A model generated the notes under the pieces. That model did not search any database. It saw nothing but the letters and a program-made list of their open reading frames with translations, and was not told where the DNA came from. Below are positions 25,765 through 33,824 of a DNA stretch of 64,000 nt, piece by piece. Every line of letters starts with the position of its first letter. The stretch's first letter is position 1. Source of the DNA: Phycisphaerales bacterium (lineage in GTDB: Bacteria > Planctomycetota > Phycisphaerae > UBA1845 > Fen-1342); NCBI GenBank assembly GCA_016716475.1, contig JADJWG010000001.1, forward strand, positions 1,302,001-1,366,000. The letters are read 5' to 3'. The translations under genes were made by a program, and so were the position numbers.

Positions 25765-26244
25765 TCATGATCTGATTCCATGATCACCAGCCGTGCGTTG
25801 ACAGTGATGACCACACTCTGGGCATATTCCACTTACGTTTCCTGTAAGGTTGTATCCACACATTCGGCACGCACCAAGCCGCAGTTGATTCCTGGGCTTC
25901 AGCACAACCCAACCACAAATCAGTAGCAGTGGCACCGTGACCCACCAGATTGGAACACGCACGTACAGGATGCCAGACGTCCGGATTCTGATCCACTCCG
26001 GCATCCACGTGACCTTACGCCAGCTACGCGGCGTGACAAACACCGTATGGTCAATGGATGATTCCGCACGCGCGCTCTTGAACCAGAGGCGTACAGAGCA
26101 CTCAGTCATTTCAATGTCAAAGCGCGGACAATAAAGACCCACCGTGACGAGATATGATGCCGTAGTGCCTAGGGCGCACGCAACGGCCACGGCGTATGCG
26201 CTCCAGGACGCAAATCGGCGATCAAGGACTAGCCCTGACGGCAT
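25765..26244 (-). CDS. Membrane protein with zinc-ribbon, candidate partner of RHS module 2
   Basis: 159 aa; the ATG at 26244 is 8 bases after the stop of the module 2 C-terminus. Two transmembrane segments are at about 15-37 and 98-115, with an exported loop between them. The C-terminal tail has a four-Cys zinc-ribbon (C126, C129, C141, C144) of the CxxCGYNLTGNVSGICPECG-type common in Planctomycetota. Location right behind the RHS C-terminus suggests an immunity or accessory role. The ribbon is widespread in planctomycete membrane proteins, so it does not by itself show immunity. Confidence 0.5.
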   Translation of the reverse strand: MPSGLVLDRRFASWSAYAVAVACALGTTASYLVTVGLYCPRFDIEMTECSVRLWFKSARAESSIDHTVFVTPRSWRKVTWMPEWIRIRTSGILYVRVPIWWVTVPLLLICGWVVLKPRNQLRLGACRMCGYNLTGNVSGICPECGHHCQRTAGDHGIRS

Positions 26245-26252
26245 AGCACAAC

Positions 26253-26699
26253 CTACATTTCGGCATCGATACAGGAGTCGTCGACCGTTACATAGTCACC
26301 GGGCCCCTGCGCGCAGAAGTTCTCGACCGTAGGTTGGCGGCCTTGAAGCCATACATCTCCAAGTCTCTGGAGAGTATTGTCACCCTTCGGGTCGGCGACG
26401 GTATCCATGCAGCAGTGCTGTAACGCATTCTTCAACGCATCAGGCATCATTGCCATCCAGCTTATCTTCGCTTCACCAGTCTTCTTGTCCGGGCCGTAAA
26501 GTATTATCGCGACATCCGGAGCCGACGTGGCCCCACCTGAAACAAACGTCATATATGCTTCCATAGCGCTCGCTGCGTGCCGGACCACACCTCTGTTCGC
26601 TAAACTAGAGGTTACTCTCTGGAGTTCCGGGCATTTGCATCCTTCAAGTGTCATCCATTTTGCAAAGGCTGCCATTGGAAGCGTCTGATTGAGTAACAA
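26253..26699 (-). pseudogene. RHS module 2, distal part of the variable C-terminus (cut off by an IS)
   Basis: 148 codons remain downstream of the IS5-like copy at 26700-27524. Removing the element and one copy of the 2-bp duplication (AA) joins GTGACTT to GTTACTC. The frame then reads on without a break: GDLLLNQTLPMAAFAKW. Later residues include CKCPELQRV, VVRHAASAMEAY and DVAIILYGPDKKTGEAK. No known fold is recognised. As it stands the piece has no start and no promoter of its own. Confidence 0.7.
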
Positions 26700-27524
26700 G
26701 AGGCTATCTCAAAACCTCTGAAAGCAAGAGAAGCGTACAGGTCATATGCAAGAAGCCGCTGAACAGGCAGCTCGACTTCTCCCAACGGATGCAGAGCCGG
26801 CGGTAGTTCTGGATCCAGGAGATCGTCCGCTCCACCGTCCAGCGCCGCTTGGCGCTGCAGCGGCGGCGGTCCTGTGTCACATTCTCCGGCTTGCGGTTGC
26901 CGCGATGCGGCGCGATCATTTCCATGCCGCGCTGTGCGAGCTCTTCGTCGAGCTTGTCGCTGTCGTACGCCTTGTCGCCGATCACGCGCGGCGGCGTCTC
27001 GCGCGTCAGCACGAAGTCGAACAGCGCCTGCACGCAGCGGCTCGTGGGCGTCCGCCGGCGCGGTATCGATCGCCACCGGCAACCCGCGAGCATCGACCAG
27101 AACCATGATTTTCACGCCTTTTCCGAGGTGGCCGCGCCCGATCCCATCACCGCCGCCCCGGGCCTTGGCGAAGGTGCCGTCGATGAAGCATTCGTACACG
27201 CGGTACGCGCCGCGCCGTTCGACCAGGGCGTCCGGCGGCCCGCATGGCCTGCTCAAAGAGCCCTTCGCGCGTCCAGCCGCTGGAACCAACGGTGCACCGT
27301 GGCCCGCGCGCCGAACTCGCGCGGCAGGTCCTTCCACTTCGCGCCGTTGTCCAGCATCCAGAAGATGCCGCGCGTCCGCCGCTTGTCCGCGACGGGCCGT
27401 CCGCCCTTCGGACTCTTCGGCCGATCCGGAATCCTGTCCGCCAGCCAATCCAATTGCTCATTCGTGAGTGTCAACATGCATCATTGTACAAAGTCAACAG
27501 GTGTCCCGGTTTTGAGATAGCCTC
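26700..27524 (-). mobile_element. IS5-like insertion sequence, copy 1 (825 bp)
   Basis: The ends are inverted repeats beginning GAGGCTATCTCAAAACC (26700) and ending GGTTTTGAGATAGCCTC (27524). A 2-bp duplication AA flanks it (26698-26699 and 27525-27526). It encodes a frameshifted DDE transposase on the minus strand. It interrupts the C-terminal coding part of RHS module 2. Confidence 0.88.
26704..27477 (-). pseudogene. IS5-family transposase, copy 1 (frameshifted)
   Basis: The start is MLTLTNEQLDWLADRI at 27477. The N-terminal DUF4096-like part (GIFWMLDNGAKWKDLP) and the DDE catalytic part are present. The DDE part has ECFIDGTFAKARGGG, then VIGDKAYDSDKLDEEL, and RWTVERTISWIQNYRRL with the Glu. 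The frame breaks three times relative to copy 2: an extra G near 27281, an extra C near 27237, and a 2-base loss near 27047. A consensus with copy 2 gives one uninterrupted frame of 258 residues, so these are mutations or sequence errors rather than a programmed frameshift. Confidence 0.8.
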
Positions 27525-28978
27525 AAGTCACCCAACACATCCACCTTTTGGTTCCGTCGAATGTCCGCACTAAGCGATTCAGTCTGTGCTAGATACGCTT
27601 GGTATGTGATGAGCCCTTTACGGAACTCATCGTGTGCTTTCCTGATCGTCGCGATGTCGTTCACAATAAGCTGGCGCGCCTCGTTGCGGGCCGCGCGAAC
27701 CGCCAGGAATGGTGACACAAAGGTATTTTGCCACCAACTGATGCACTTTTGCATATCGAGACCAAGTGCATCAAACGCGAGCGAGGCAGCGTTGCCAATG
27801 TACCTATATACGTGACTATCCGCGCTCTCCCCAATCGGATCCCGCGACATCCACCTTCCCATGCTCGGCGAGTAGTAGCGGTAGCCCCAGTACCCCAGCC
27901 CGGTCTCGTCGTCCCACTGCTTCGTGCTGAAGCGCCAGGCGTTCTCGGACGCGTACGCGCCTTCGGCCTTGGTCACGCCGCCGTAGGGGTCGTACTCGTA
28001 GTGGGCCACAATGGCCGCGGACGCTTGACCGGCCGGCTTCGACCAGTCCACCACCTGCCCGACATTGCCCAGCGCGTCGTACAGGTAGACGTAATCCACC
28101 GGATCGGCCGGCGACGGCCCGCCGCTCAGGTCGTACTCCCGCACGGCCAGCAGCCCGCCGATGGTGCCCGCCGATTCGAGCGAGTTCACCGCCCCGCCCA
28201 AGCCCGCGAGGTCCAGACCCCAGGTGAACGACCGCAGCACGGCTTCCCCGCCGCTCGCCGGCACGTCCGTCTCCAGCAGCAGCCGCCAGCCGGACCAGAG
28301 GTACTTCCGGTCCAGCGACGGGGCACTCGCCCAATTGCTCGTCTGCTCGTCCCACGGCGTCACGGTCTTCCGCACCCGCCGCCAGGACGAATCATACACG
28401 AATTCGACCTTGCTGACACCCGCGGCCTCGGTCCCCGCGACCGGCCGCACTGTCACGAGCCGGTTCTCGGCATCCCAATCATAGGCGGTCGAAGGCCCGG
28501 TCCAACCGGCGTTGAGCGCCGCACTGTAGCCGTTAATGTCGGAAACCGTCACGACCCCGTCACCGTTGAAGTCGCCGTTGAGCGCGGGGCACTCGAAGGG
28601 CCACGTGTCGGTGCCGTTGAAATAACGAATGGCCCGCAGGAGCAGACCGGTGTCCGTGCTGTTGATCACCCCGTCGCAGTTCATGTCGCCCGCCAGCGTC
28701 ATCATGATCAGGTTGCCGTCCGCATCATGATAGTACTTCGACTTGCCGGGCGCGCCGCCCGTGAGCATCGCAGTCTCGTACTGGTTCAGCGCGTTCGCCA
28801 CGTACCCGGTCGCGAGCTGCACAAGCTGGCTCTGCTCGTCGCGGTACTGCCGCTCGTGCGTCACGCGGTTCCCGATCGGGTCATAGACGAAGCCCCAGAT
28901 GTCGTCGCCGCGCTCCGAGGACGTCAGCTCGTTGCGGTCATTGTACCCGAAAGTCTGCGGGATCGGGGTCGCTTGATT
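27525..28978 (-). pseudogene. RHS module 2: RHS core with embedded dockerin, C-terminus interrupted by IS
   Basis: The frame is open from 28978 with no ATG; the first start-like codon is GTG at 28864. It begins inside RHS YD repeats (FGYNDRNELTSSE, FVYDPIGNR). The dockerin pair (DMNCDGVINSTD and DFNGDGVVTVSD) is embedded between DADGNLIMMT and YDWDAENRL. The core end is RYYSPSMGRWMSRDPI. The variable region follows from LDMQKCISWW and is cut by the IS after KVDVLGDL. With the distal part at 26253-26699 it would have about 225 residues of variable C-terminus. The 5' end lies directly after the stop of the partner gene at 28985. Confidence 0.75.
27829..28729 (-). repeat. RHS core repeat copy R2
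   Basis: Direct repeat of R1 (24722-25634), with which it shares the dockerin insertion, and of R3 (32779-33438). The tract around AGVSKVEFVYDSSW differs from R1 and R3, which share AGMSRVDFGYDSAW there; this suggests patchy gene conversion among copies. Confidence 0.8.
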
Positions 28979-28984
28979 TCACAA

Positions 28985-29656
28985 TCACCGCACCGGATGC
29001 GATTCTCGCGACACCGCCACCTCGTCGGAAACCTGCCACCAGTGAAGAAGTACTCCATTGAGATCCCGCACCAAGAACTCCGCATTTACGTGCACCGGAT
29101 CTCGTGGATCTATGAAGGGTTCTCGGTGAAGGGTGCTCAGAATAACGATATGCTCCGAATACTCAATTGGCGAGTACTCGCGGATCAACTCCGTACCCTG
29201 CCACAAGGACAAGGACAGAATCCGACACTCAAGTCTTATCGTGCGACACGCAGCTGGCGGAGGATTCCATTGCAGCGAGACGTCGAGACGATAACTACGA
29301 ATGAGCCCACTCTCCGGATCGATTGCGTCATCACCATCAGAAGCGATCAAAAATGACCCCGTGCGATATGTCAGCCAGGAGTCTAGAAACCGCTCACGCA
29401 GCGCACTCTTGAGGTGTCCACCTTGATGTCGCCGCCATAGCTCATCGGCCGCTTCTGCGGAGCCTCGATTGACGTATCGCTGGAGGAGTGATTCCGAAGA
29501 CATCAACCGGTGCGCTGCGGCGACTACGAGTGTGGGGCCCGACCTCATCGCTGCAGCTGCAACCACCAGCAAGGCAACGACTATAGTCAGGCATCGGAGC
29601 CGCCGCCACCACATGCGACCACGCGCATTTCTGTTGTCTGCATACCGAATCGTCAT
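28985..29656 (-). CDS. Single-pass membrane protein, candidate partner of RHS module 3
   Basis: 223 aa from the ATG at 29656. One hydrophobic segment (about 20-37) follows a strongly basic start, so the bulk is probably periplasmic. The soluble part has Trp/Arg-rich helices (QRYVNRGSAEAADELWRRH) and later beta strands (SYRLDVSLQW, IRLECRILSLSLW). No family is recognised. Before IS copy 2 inserted (29685-30510), the gene began about 30 bases after the stop of RHS module 3. This fits an effector/immunity pair. The IS probably cuts it off from its original promoter. Confidence 0.5.
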   Translation of the reverse strand: MTIRYADNRNARGRMWWRRLRCLTIVVALLVVAAAAMRSGPTLVVAAAHRLMSSESLLQRYVNRGSAEAADELWRRHQGGHLKSALRERFLDSWLTYRTGSFLIASDGDDAIDPESGLIRSYRLDVSLQWNPPPAACRTIRLECRILSLSLWQGTELIREYSPIEYSEHIVILSTLHREPFIDPRDPVHVNAEFLVRDLNGVLLHWWQVSDEVAVSRESHPVR

Positions 29657-29684
29657 GACATCACAATGGCAATGACGTTGCCAT

Positions 29685-30510
29685 GAGGCTATCTCAAAAC
29701 CGGGACACCTGTTGACTTTGTACAATGATGCATGTTGACACTCACGAATGAGCAATTGGATTGGCTGGCGGACAGGATTCCGGATCGGCCGAAGAGTCCG
29801 AAGGGCGGCCGGCCCGTCGCGGACAAGCGGCGGACGCTGCGCGGCATCTTCTGGATGCTGGACAACGGCGCGAAGTGGAAGGACCTGCCGCGCGGTTCGG
29901 CGCGCGGGCCACGGTGCACCGTTGGTTCCAGCGCTGGACGCGCGAAGGGCTCTTTGAGCAGGCCATGCGGGCCGCCGGACGCCTGGTCGAACGGCGCGGC
30001 GCGTACCGCGTGTACGAATGCTTCATCGACGGCACCTTCGCCAAGGCCCGGGGCGGCGGTGATGGGATCGGCGCGGCCACCTCGGAAAAGGCGTGAAAAT
30101 CATGGTTCTGGTCGATGCCCGCGGTTTGCCGGTGGCGATCGATACCGCGCAGGCGGACGCCCACGAGAGCCGCTGCGTGCAGGCGCTGTTCGACTTCGTG
30201 CTGACGCGCGAGACGCCGCCGCGCGTGATCGGCGACAAGGCGTACGACAGCGACAAGCTCGACGAAGAGCTCGCACAGCGCGGCATGGAAATGATCGCGC
30301 CGCATCGCGGCAACCGCAAGCCGGAGAATGTGACACAGGACCGCCCGGCCGCTGCAGCCAAGCGGCGCTGGACGGTGGAGCGGACGATCTCCTGGATCCA
30401 GAACTACCGTCGGCTCTGCATCCGTTGGGAGAAGTCGAGCTGCCTGTTCAGCGGCTTCTTGCATATGACCTGTACGCTTCTCTTGCTTTCAGAGGTTTTG
30501 AGATAGCCTC
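29685..30510 (+). mobile_element. IS5-like insertion sequence, copy 2 (826 bp)
   Basis: It has the same ends as copy 1 and is flanked by a 2-bp duplication AT (29683-29684 and 30511-30512). It lies in the opposite orientation to copy 1, in the short gap between the end of RHS module 3 and its downstream membrane-protein gene. Confidence 0.88.
29732..30506 (+). pseudogene. IS5-family transposase, copy 2 (frameshifted)
   Basis: It starts MLTLTNEQLDWLADRI like copy 1. One base is missing near 29893 (between KDLPR and FGARAT) and one near 30075 (in GDGIG-GHLGKG). The rest of the frame, from VKIMVLVDARGLP through VIGDKAYDSDKLDEEL and RWTVERTISWIQ to LSEVLR, is intact. Copy 1 has both of these bases, and copy 2 has the bases missing from copy 1, so neither copy alone encodes a working enzyme. 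Confidence 0.8.
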
Positions 30511-30513
30511 ATG

Positions 30514-31098
30514 TTACAGCTTATGAACTTGGGCACGGTCAACCCCTCCCAGCAGTCTCTTGTCGCACGTGTATTCTATGCCTCGGTCTTCACGCCCTAG
30601 TTCAGACTCACTAACAGTGATCCCATCGCAACCACAGCAGATAGTGAAGAAATACGCCCATGTCGCCGTCGCGGCAACCTCCATGACATCGTCTGCCGAG
30701 ATTGAGTATGCTGCTCCGATCGTCGGATACTTGCTTCCTGCGTTCCAACTTGCACCGACCGTAAGTCCGTGCTTGATCCTGCTACGCCTTTGCAGGAAAT
30801 TTGCCTGGCCGTCAATTGTTGCGGTATAGCCCTCTTGGCCCCCCGGACACACCCGATTTCTTGACCCGTGCGTCGAGGCCTTGATCAGTTGCAGTCTCGC
30901 CTTCCGATTGACATTGTCGGTTCGCAGATTTCCTCCTGGGTTGATTACTCCGGGATACACAAGGCCCCGAGTGCGTTCATGACTGTATCGTGAGCGCAAC
31001 GGGACGCCGTCCACTACGCCGCAGGCGCCGTGTTCTGTACACTGGCATTGTATTTCAATACGATGTTGCACGCAGAGAGACTCAATGTCAAGTTTAAA
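30514..31098 (-). pseudogene. RHS module 3, distal part of the variable C-terminus (cut off by ISL3 element)
   Basis: 194 codons. At 31098 the codons TTT AAA CTT continue in phase with the same TTT AAA CT at 32613 on the other side of the ISL3 element. Removing the element and one 8-bp duplication gives HPFKLDIESLCVQ in one frame. The region has several Cys pairs (QCQCTEHGACG, ICCGCDG). It also holds NPGGNLRTDN and VCPGGQEGYTATIDG motifs. Nothing matches a known toxin domain. Joined with the proximal part it makes a variable region of about 230 residues. Confidence 0.7.
31091..31098. repeat. 8-bp target duplication of the ISL3 element (left copy)
   Basis: AGTTTAAA here is repeated exactly at 32606-32613 on the other side of the element. 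ISL3 elements make 8-bp duplications, so this confirms a simple insertion. Confidence 0.9.
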
Positions 31099-32605
31099 GG
31101 CTCCTCGCTGTTTTGTGTGGGTAAGACCGTGAGCTTGGTGACGTAAGTTGTGCGGGGTCTGGCGCTTTTCGATCGGGCGGCGGTCGGAGAGGATGCGGCG
31201 GATCAGGCGGCCGCAGCGGCATCCGATGGGGCTCCGCCCCAAACCCCGCCAGGGGCTCTGCCCCTGAACCCCGGCTTCTTTCCCTCCGGTGAGAAGGAAG
31301 CCGCCGGAAGTTCGCGGCCAGACTGCAAGGAAGCCGAGTGATGCGCGATCAGATGCAGGAGCTGTTCCGGGTGGCATTGGGGCTGGCCGAGCCGTGGGTC
31401 GTCAGCAAGATCGAGTTTTCCGGGGACCGGCAGCAGCTGGAACTCTGGCTGGACTTCCCTTCCGGCAGCCGCTTCGCTTGCCCGGAGTGCGGACGCGCCG
31501 GTTGCGGGGCCTACGACAGCACGGAGCGGACCTGGCGGCACCTGAACTTCTTTCAGCACAAGACGCTATTGCACGCCCGGCAACCGCGGGTCGAGTGTCC
31601 GGACCACGGGGTCAAGACGGTTGAAGTGCCGTGGTCGCGGCCGGGTTCGGGTTTTACGCTGCTGATGGAGGCGTTCATCCTGATGTTGGTGCAGGGCGGC
31701 ATGACGCCGGCGCAGGTGGCCGTTCTGATCGGTGAGCACGACACGCGGGTGTGGCGGGTCTTGCAGCACTATGTCGAGCGGGCCCGCGCCGCGGCGGACT
31801 TCTCGCCGGTGACCGCCATCGGCGTGGACGAGACTTCCCGCCGGCGCGGCCACAACTACATCAGCGTGTTCATGGATTTGGGCAACGAGCCAAGCCGGGT
31901 GCTGTTCGCCACCGAAGGCAAGGATGCCCGGACCGTCGCGGCGTTCAAGCGCGACCTGGAGGCTCACGGCGGGCGGGCCGAGCAGATTGAGGAGCGCCTG
32001 CCCTGGACATGTCGGCGGCGTTCATCAACGGTCTGCGCGAGCAGTTCCCGGAGGCCCAACTGACCTTCGACAACTTCCACCTGATGAAGCTGCTGGGGGC
32101 TGCGGTCGATCAGGTCCGGCGTGAGGAACAGCGGACACACCCGGAACTCAAGGGCACGCGTTACGTCTGGTTGAAGAACGACTGGAACCGCACCGAGAAG
32201 CAGGCCCGCGTCTTTGACGAGTTGCGCTCCAGCAAGCTGGCGACCGTGCGGGCCACGCACATGAAGAGTGTCTTCCAGGATCTCTTCGCCTGCGACACCG
32301 TGGAAGAGGCTGAACCGCTGCTCAAGCAGTGGTACTTCTGGGCCACCCACAGCCGGATTCCGGCCATGATCAAGGCGGCCAAGACGATCAAGAAGCACTG
32401 GGCGGCGTGCTGCGGCTGGTTCACTTCGCGAATCAGTAACGGACCGCTGGAGGCGATCAACAGCCTGATCCAGTCGGCCAAGAGAAAAGCCCGCGGCTTC
32501 CGCTCGACCCACTACCTGATCACCATGGTCTACCTGATCGCCGGAAAACTCGACTTCAAGCTGCCGGCCATCGCTCAGGTTACCCACACAAAATAGCGAG
32601 GAGGC
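31099..32605 (+). mobile_element. ISL3-family insertion sequence (1507 bp)
   Basis: The inverted ends are GGCTCCTCGCTGTTTTGTG at 31099 and its near-complement ending at 32605, about 26 bp with few mismatches. Both sides carry the duplication AGTTTAAA. It encodes one transposase on the plus strand. A leader of about 200 bases before the gene is rich in short GC stems (around 31228-31275), which may block read-through into the transposase. It splits RHS module 3. Confidence 0.9.
31341..32596 (+). pseudogene. ISL3-family transposase with one frameshift
   Basis: About 418 residues in two frames. The N-terminal zinc-binding part has CPECGRAGC near 49. The first Asp is in VTAIGVDETSRR near 160. 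After AEQIEE near 32000-32020 the frame shifts. It then resumes with DMSAAFINGLREQFPEA and the second Asp in LTFDNFHLMKL. The catalytic Glu is in GPLEAINSLI. The ATG at 31341 has AAGGA upstream. The single shift would block a full-length enzyme unless it is a sequence error. Confidence 0.85.
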
Positions 32606-32613
32606 AGTTTAAA
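32606..32613. repeat. 8-bp target duplication of the ISL3 element (right copy)
   Basis: Exact copy of AGTTTAAA at 31091-31098. Confidence 0.9.
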
Positions 32614-32778
32614 CGGGTGTCTTAAATAGTAGTCGGGTGGGCGGGTGCTAGTCCGAGGGTCCGAGAAATCTAGGCGCACGCATACCCACCAAGATACTTC
32701 GTACCGTCCTTCACAGAGCCCTAACGGATCGACTTTGCTAGGCATTGCGTTATGAGTATATAGGTAGAGGCCGTAGCC

Positions 32779-33438
32779 GCCCTCCTCCTCAATCGGATCC
32801 CTCGACATCCACCTTCCCAAGCTCGGCGAGTAGTAGCGGTAGCCCCAGTACCCGAGCCCCGCCTCATCATCCCATTGCTTCGTGCTGAAGCGCCAGGCGT
32901 TCTCGGCGGCGTAGCTGCCCGCCGCCTTCGTCACGCCGCCGTAGGGGTCGTACTCGTAGTGGGCCACGATGGCGCCGGCCGGGTCGGATGCCGTATGCGA
33001 CCAGTCCACCACCTGCCCCACGTTGCCGTTCGCGTCGTACAGGTAGACGTAGGCCACCGGATCGGCCGGCGACGGCCCGCCGCTGACGTCGTACTCCCGC
33101 ACGGCCAGCAGGCCGCCGATGGTCCCGGCCTGCTCCAGCGAGTTCACCGCACCATTCAGACCCGCGAGGTCCAGGCCCCAAGTGAAACTCCGCAGCACGG
33201 CTTCCCCGCCGCTCGCCAGCACGTCCGTCTCCAGCAACAGCCGCCACCCGGACCATAGGTACTTCCGGTCCAGCGACGGCGCACTCGCCCAGTTGCTCGT
33301 GTTCGCATCCCACGGCGTCACGGTCTTCCGCACCCGCCGCCAAGCCGAATCATACCCGAAATCCACCCGACTCATCCCGGCCGCCTCCGTGCCCTCGATC
33401 GGCCGCACCGTCACGAGCCGGTTCTCGGCATCCCAATC
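32779..33438 (-). repeat. RHS core repeat copy R3
   Basis: Direct repeat of the downstream two-thirds of R1 and R2, beginning just after the dockerin-coding part. The junction with foreign sequence at 33438/33439 is sharp. Confidence 0.8.
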
Positions 33439-33720
33439 GGACGACCTGAAGGGTGACATGGCCCGGGTCACCGAGGCCCTGGAGGGGGTCACGCGGTTGG
33501 ACGAGGGGGCCACGGACCGAGCCCATGACCCTGTTCGAGTTTTCGCAGAACGCCGCGGAGGTTTGGCGCGGTTCAAACTCGGCCACGCGTCGCAAGATCC
33601 TCGACGCGGTGAGTTTGAACCGTACCCTGAGCGACGTAACTCTTTGTATACAAAAGAGAAAGCCCTTCGACGTGCTTGCCGAAGGGCCGTTTTCCGAGAA
33701 GACTCGGGGCGACAGGATTT
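33439..33720 (+). pseudogene. C-terminal remnant of a serine site-specific recombinase
   Basis: The first frame reads DDLKGDMARVTEAL and DEGATDRAHD. After one extra C near 33531 the second frame reads LFEFSQNAAEVWRGSNSATRR, then KILDAVSLNRTLSDVTLC and RKPFDVLAEGP. This is the coiled-coil tail of large serine recombinases seen in Planctomycetota. The catalytic domain is missing. The frame ends inside the 3' part of tRNA-Pro, which is on the opposite strand. This is the usual position of an integrase next to its attachment site. Confidence 0.65.
33662..33687 (-). terminator. Hairpin downstream of tRNA-Pro
   Basis: An 8-bp stem (GCCCTTCG at 33662-33669 against 33680-33687) is followed on the minus strand by TTTCTCTTTT. 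It begins 17 bases after the tRNA 3' end. It also lies within the recombinase remnant on the other strand. Confidence 0.6.
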
Positions 33721-33777
33721 GAACCTGCGACTTCCGGCACCCAAAGCCGGCGCTCTTCCGGGCTGAGCTACGCCCCG
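33704..33777 (-). tRNA. tRNA-Pro (anticodon UGG)
   Basis: A full cloverleaf reads on the minus strand: acceptor CGGGGCG with CGCCCCG and discriminator A, D arm GCTC...GAGC-like, anticodon stem CCGGC/GCCGG with loop TTTGGGT (anticodon TGG), and T arm GCAGG-TTCAAAT-CCTGT. CCA is not encoded. 74 nt. It marks the right edge of the accessory region. Confidence 0.95.
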
Positions 33778-33824
33778 TGGCGTGCCACGTATTCTAACAT
33801 GCTGAGGTGTTGCCTGCCCACGTT

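Larger units (their letters stand above)
32606..33438 (-). pseudogene. RHS module 3: truncated RHS core, C-terminus interrupted by ISL3 element
   Basis: The similarity to R1 and R2 starts abruptly at 33438 with DWDAENRLV, so the dockerin-containing part and everything upstream is missing. The core continues (VAYVYLYDANGNVGQV, RYYSPSLGRWMSRDP) to its end at LYLYTHN and then SKVDPLGLCEGRYEVSW. The variable region is cut by the ISL3 element at the AGTTTAAA duplication. At 33438 it joins, in opposite orientation, the remnant of a serine recombinase. The module therefore lost its start through a rearrangement at this point. Confidence 0.75.

Noticed and set aside
26704..27477. Programmed ribosomal frameshift in the IS5-like transposase
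   Set aside because: The breaks lie at different places in the two copies and a consensus gives one frame, so they are mutations or errors, not a conserved slippery site.
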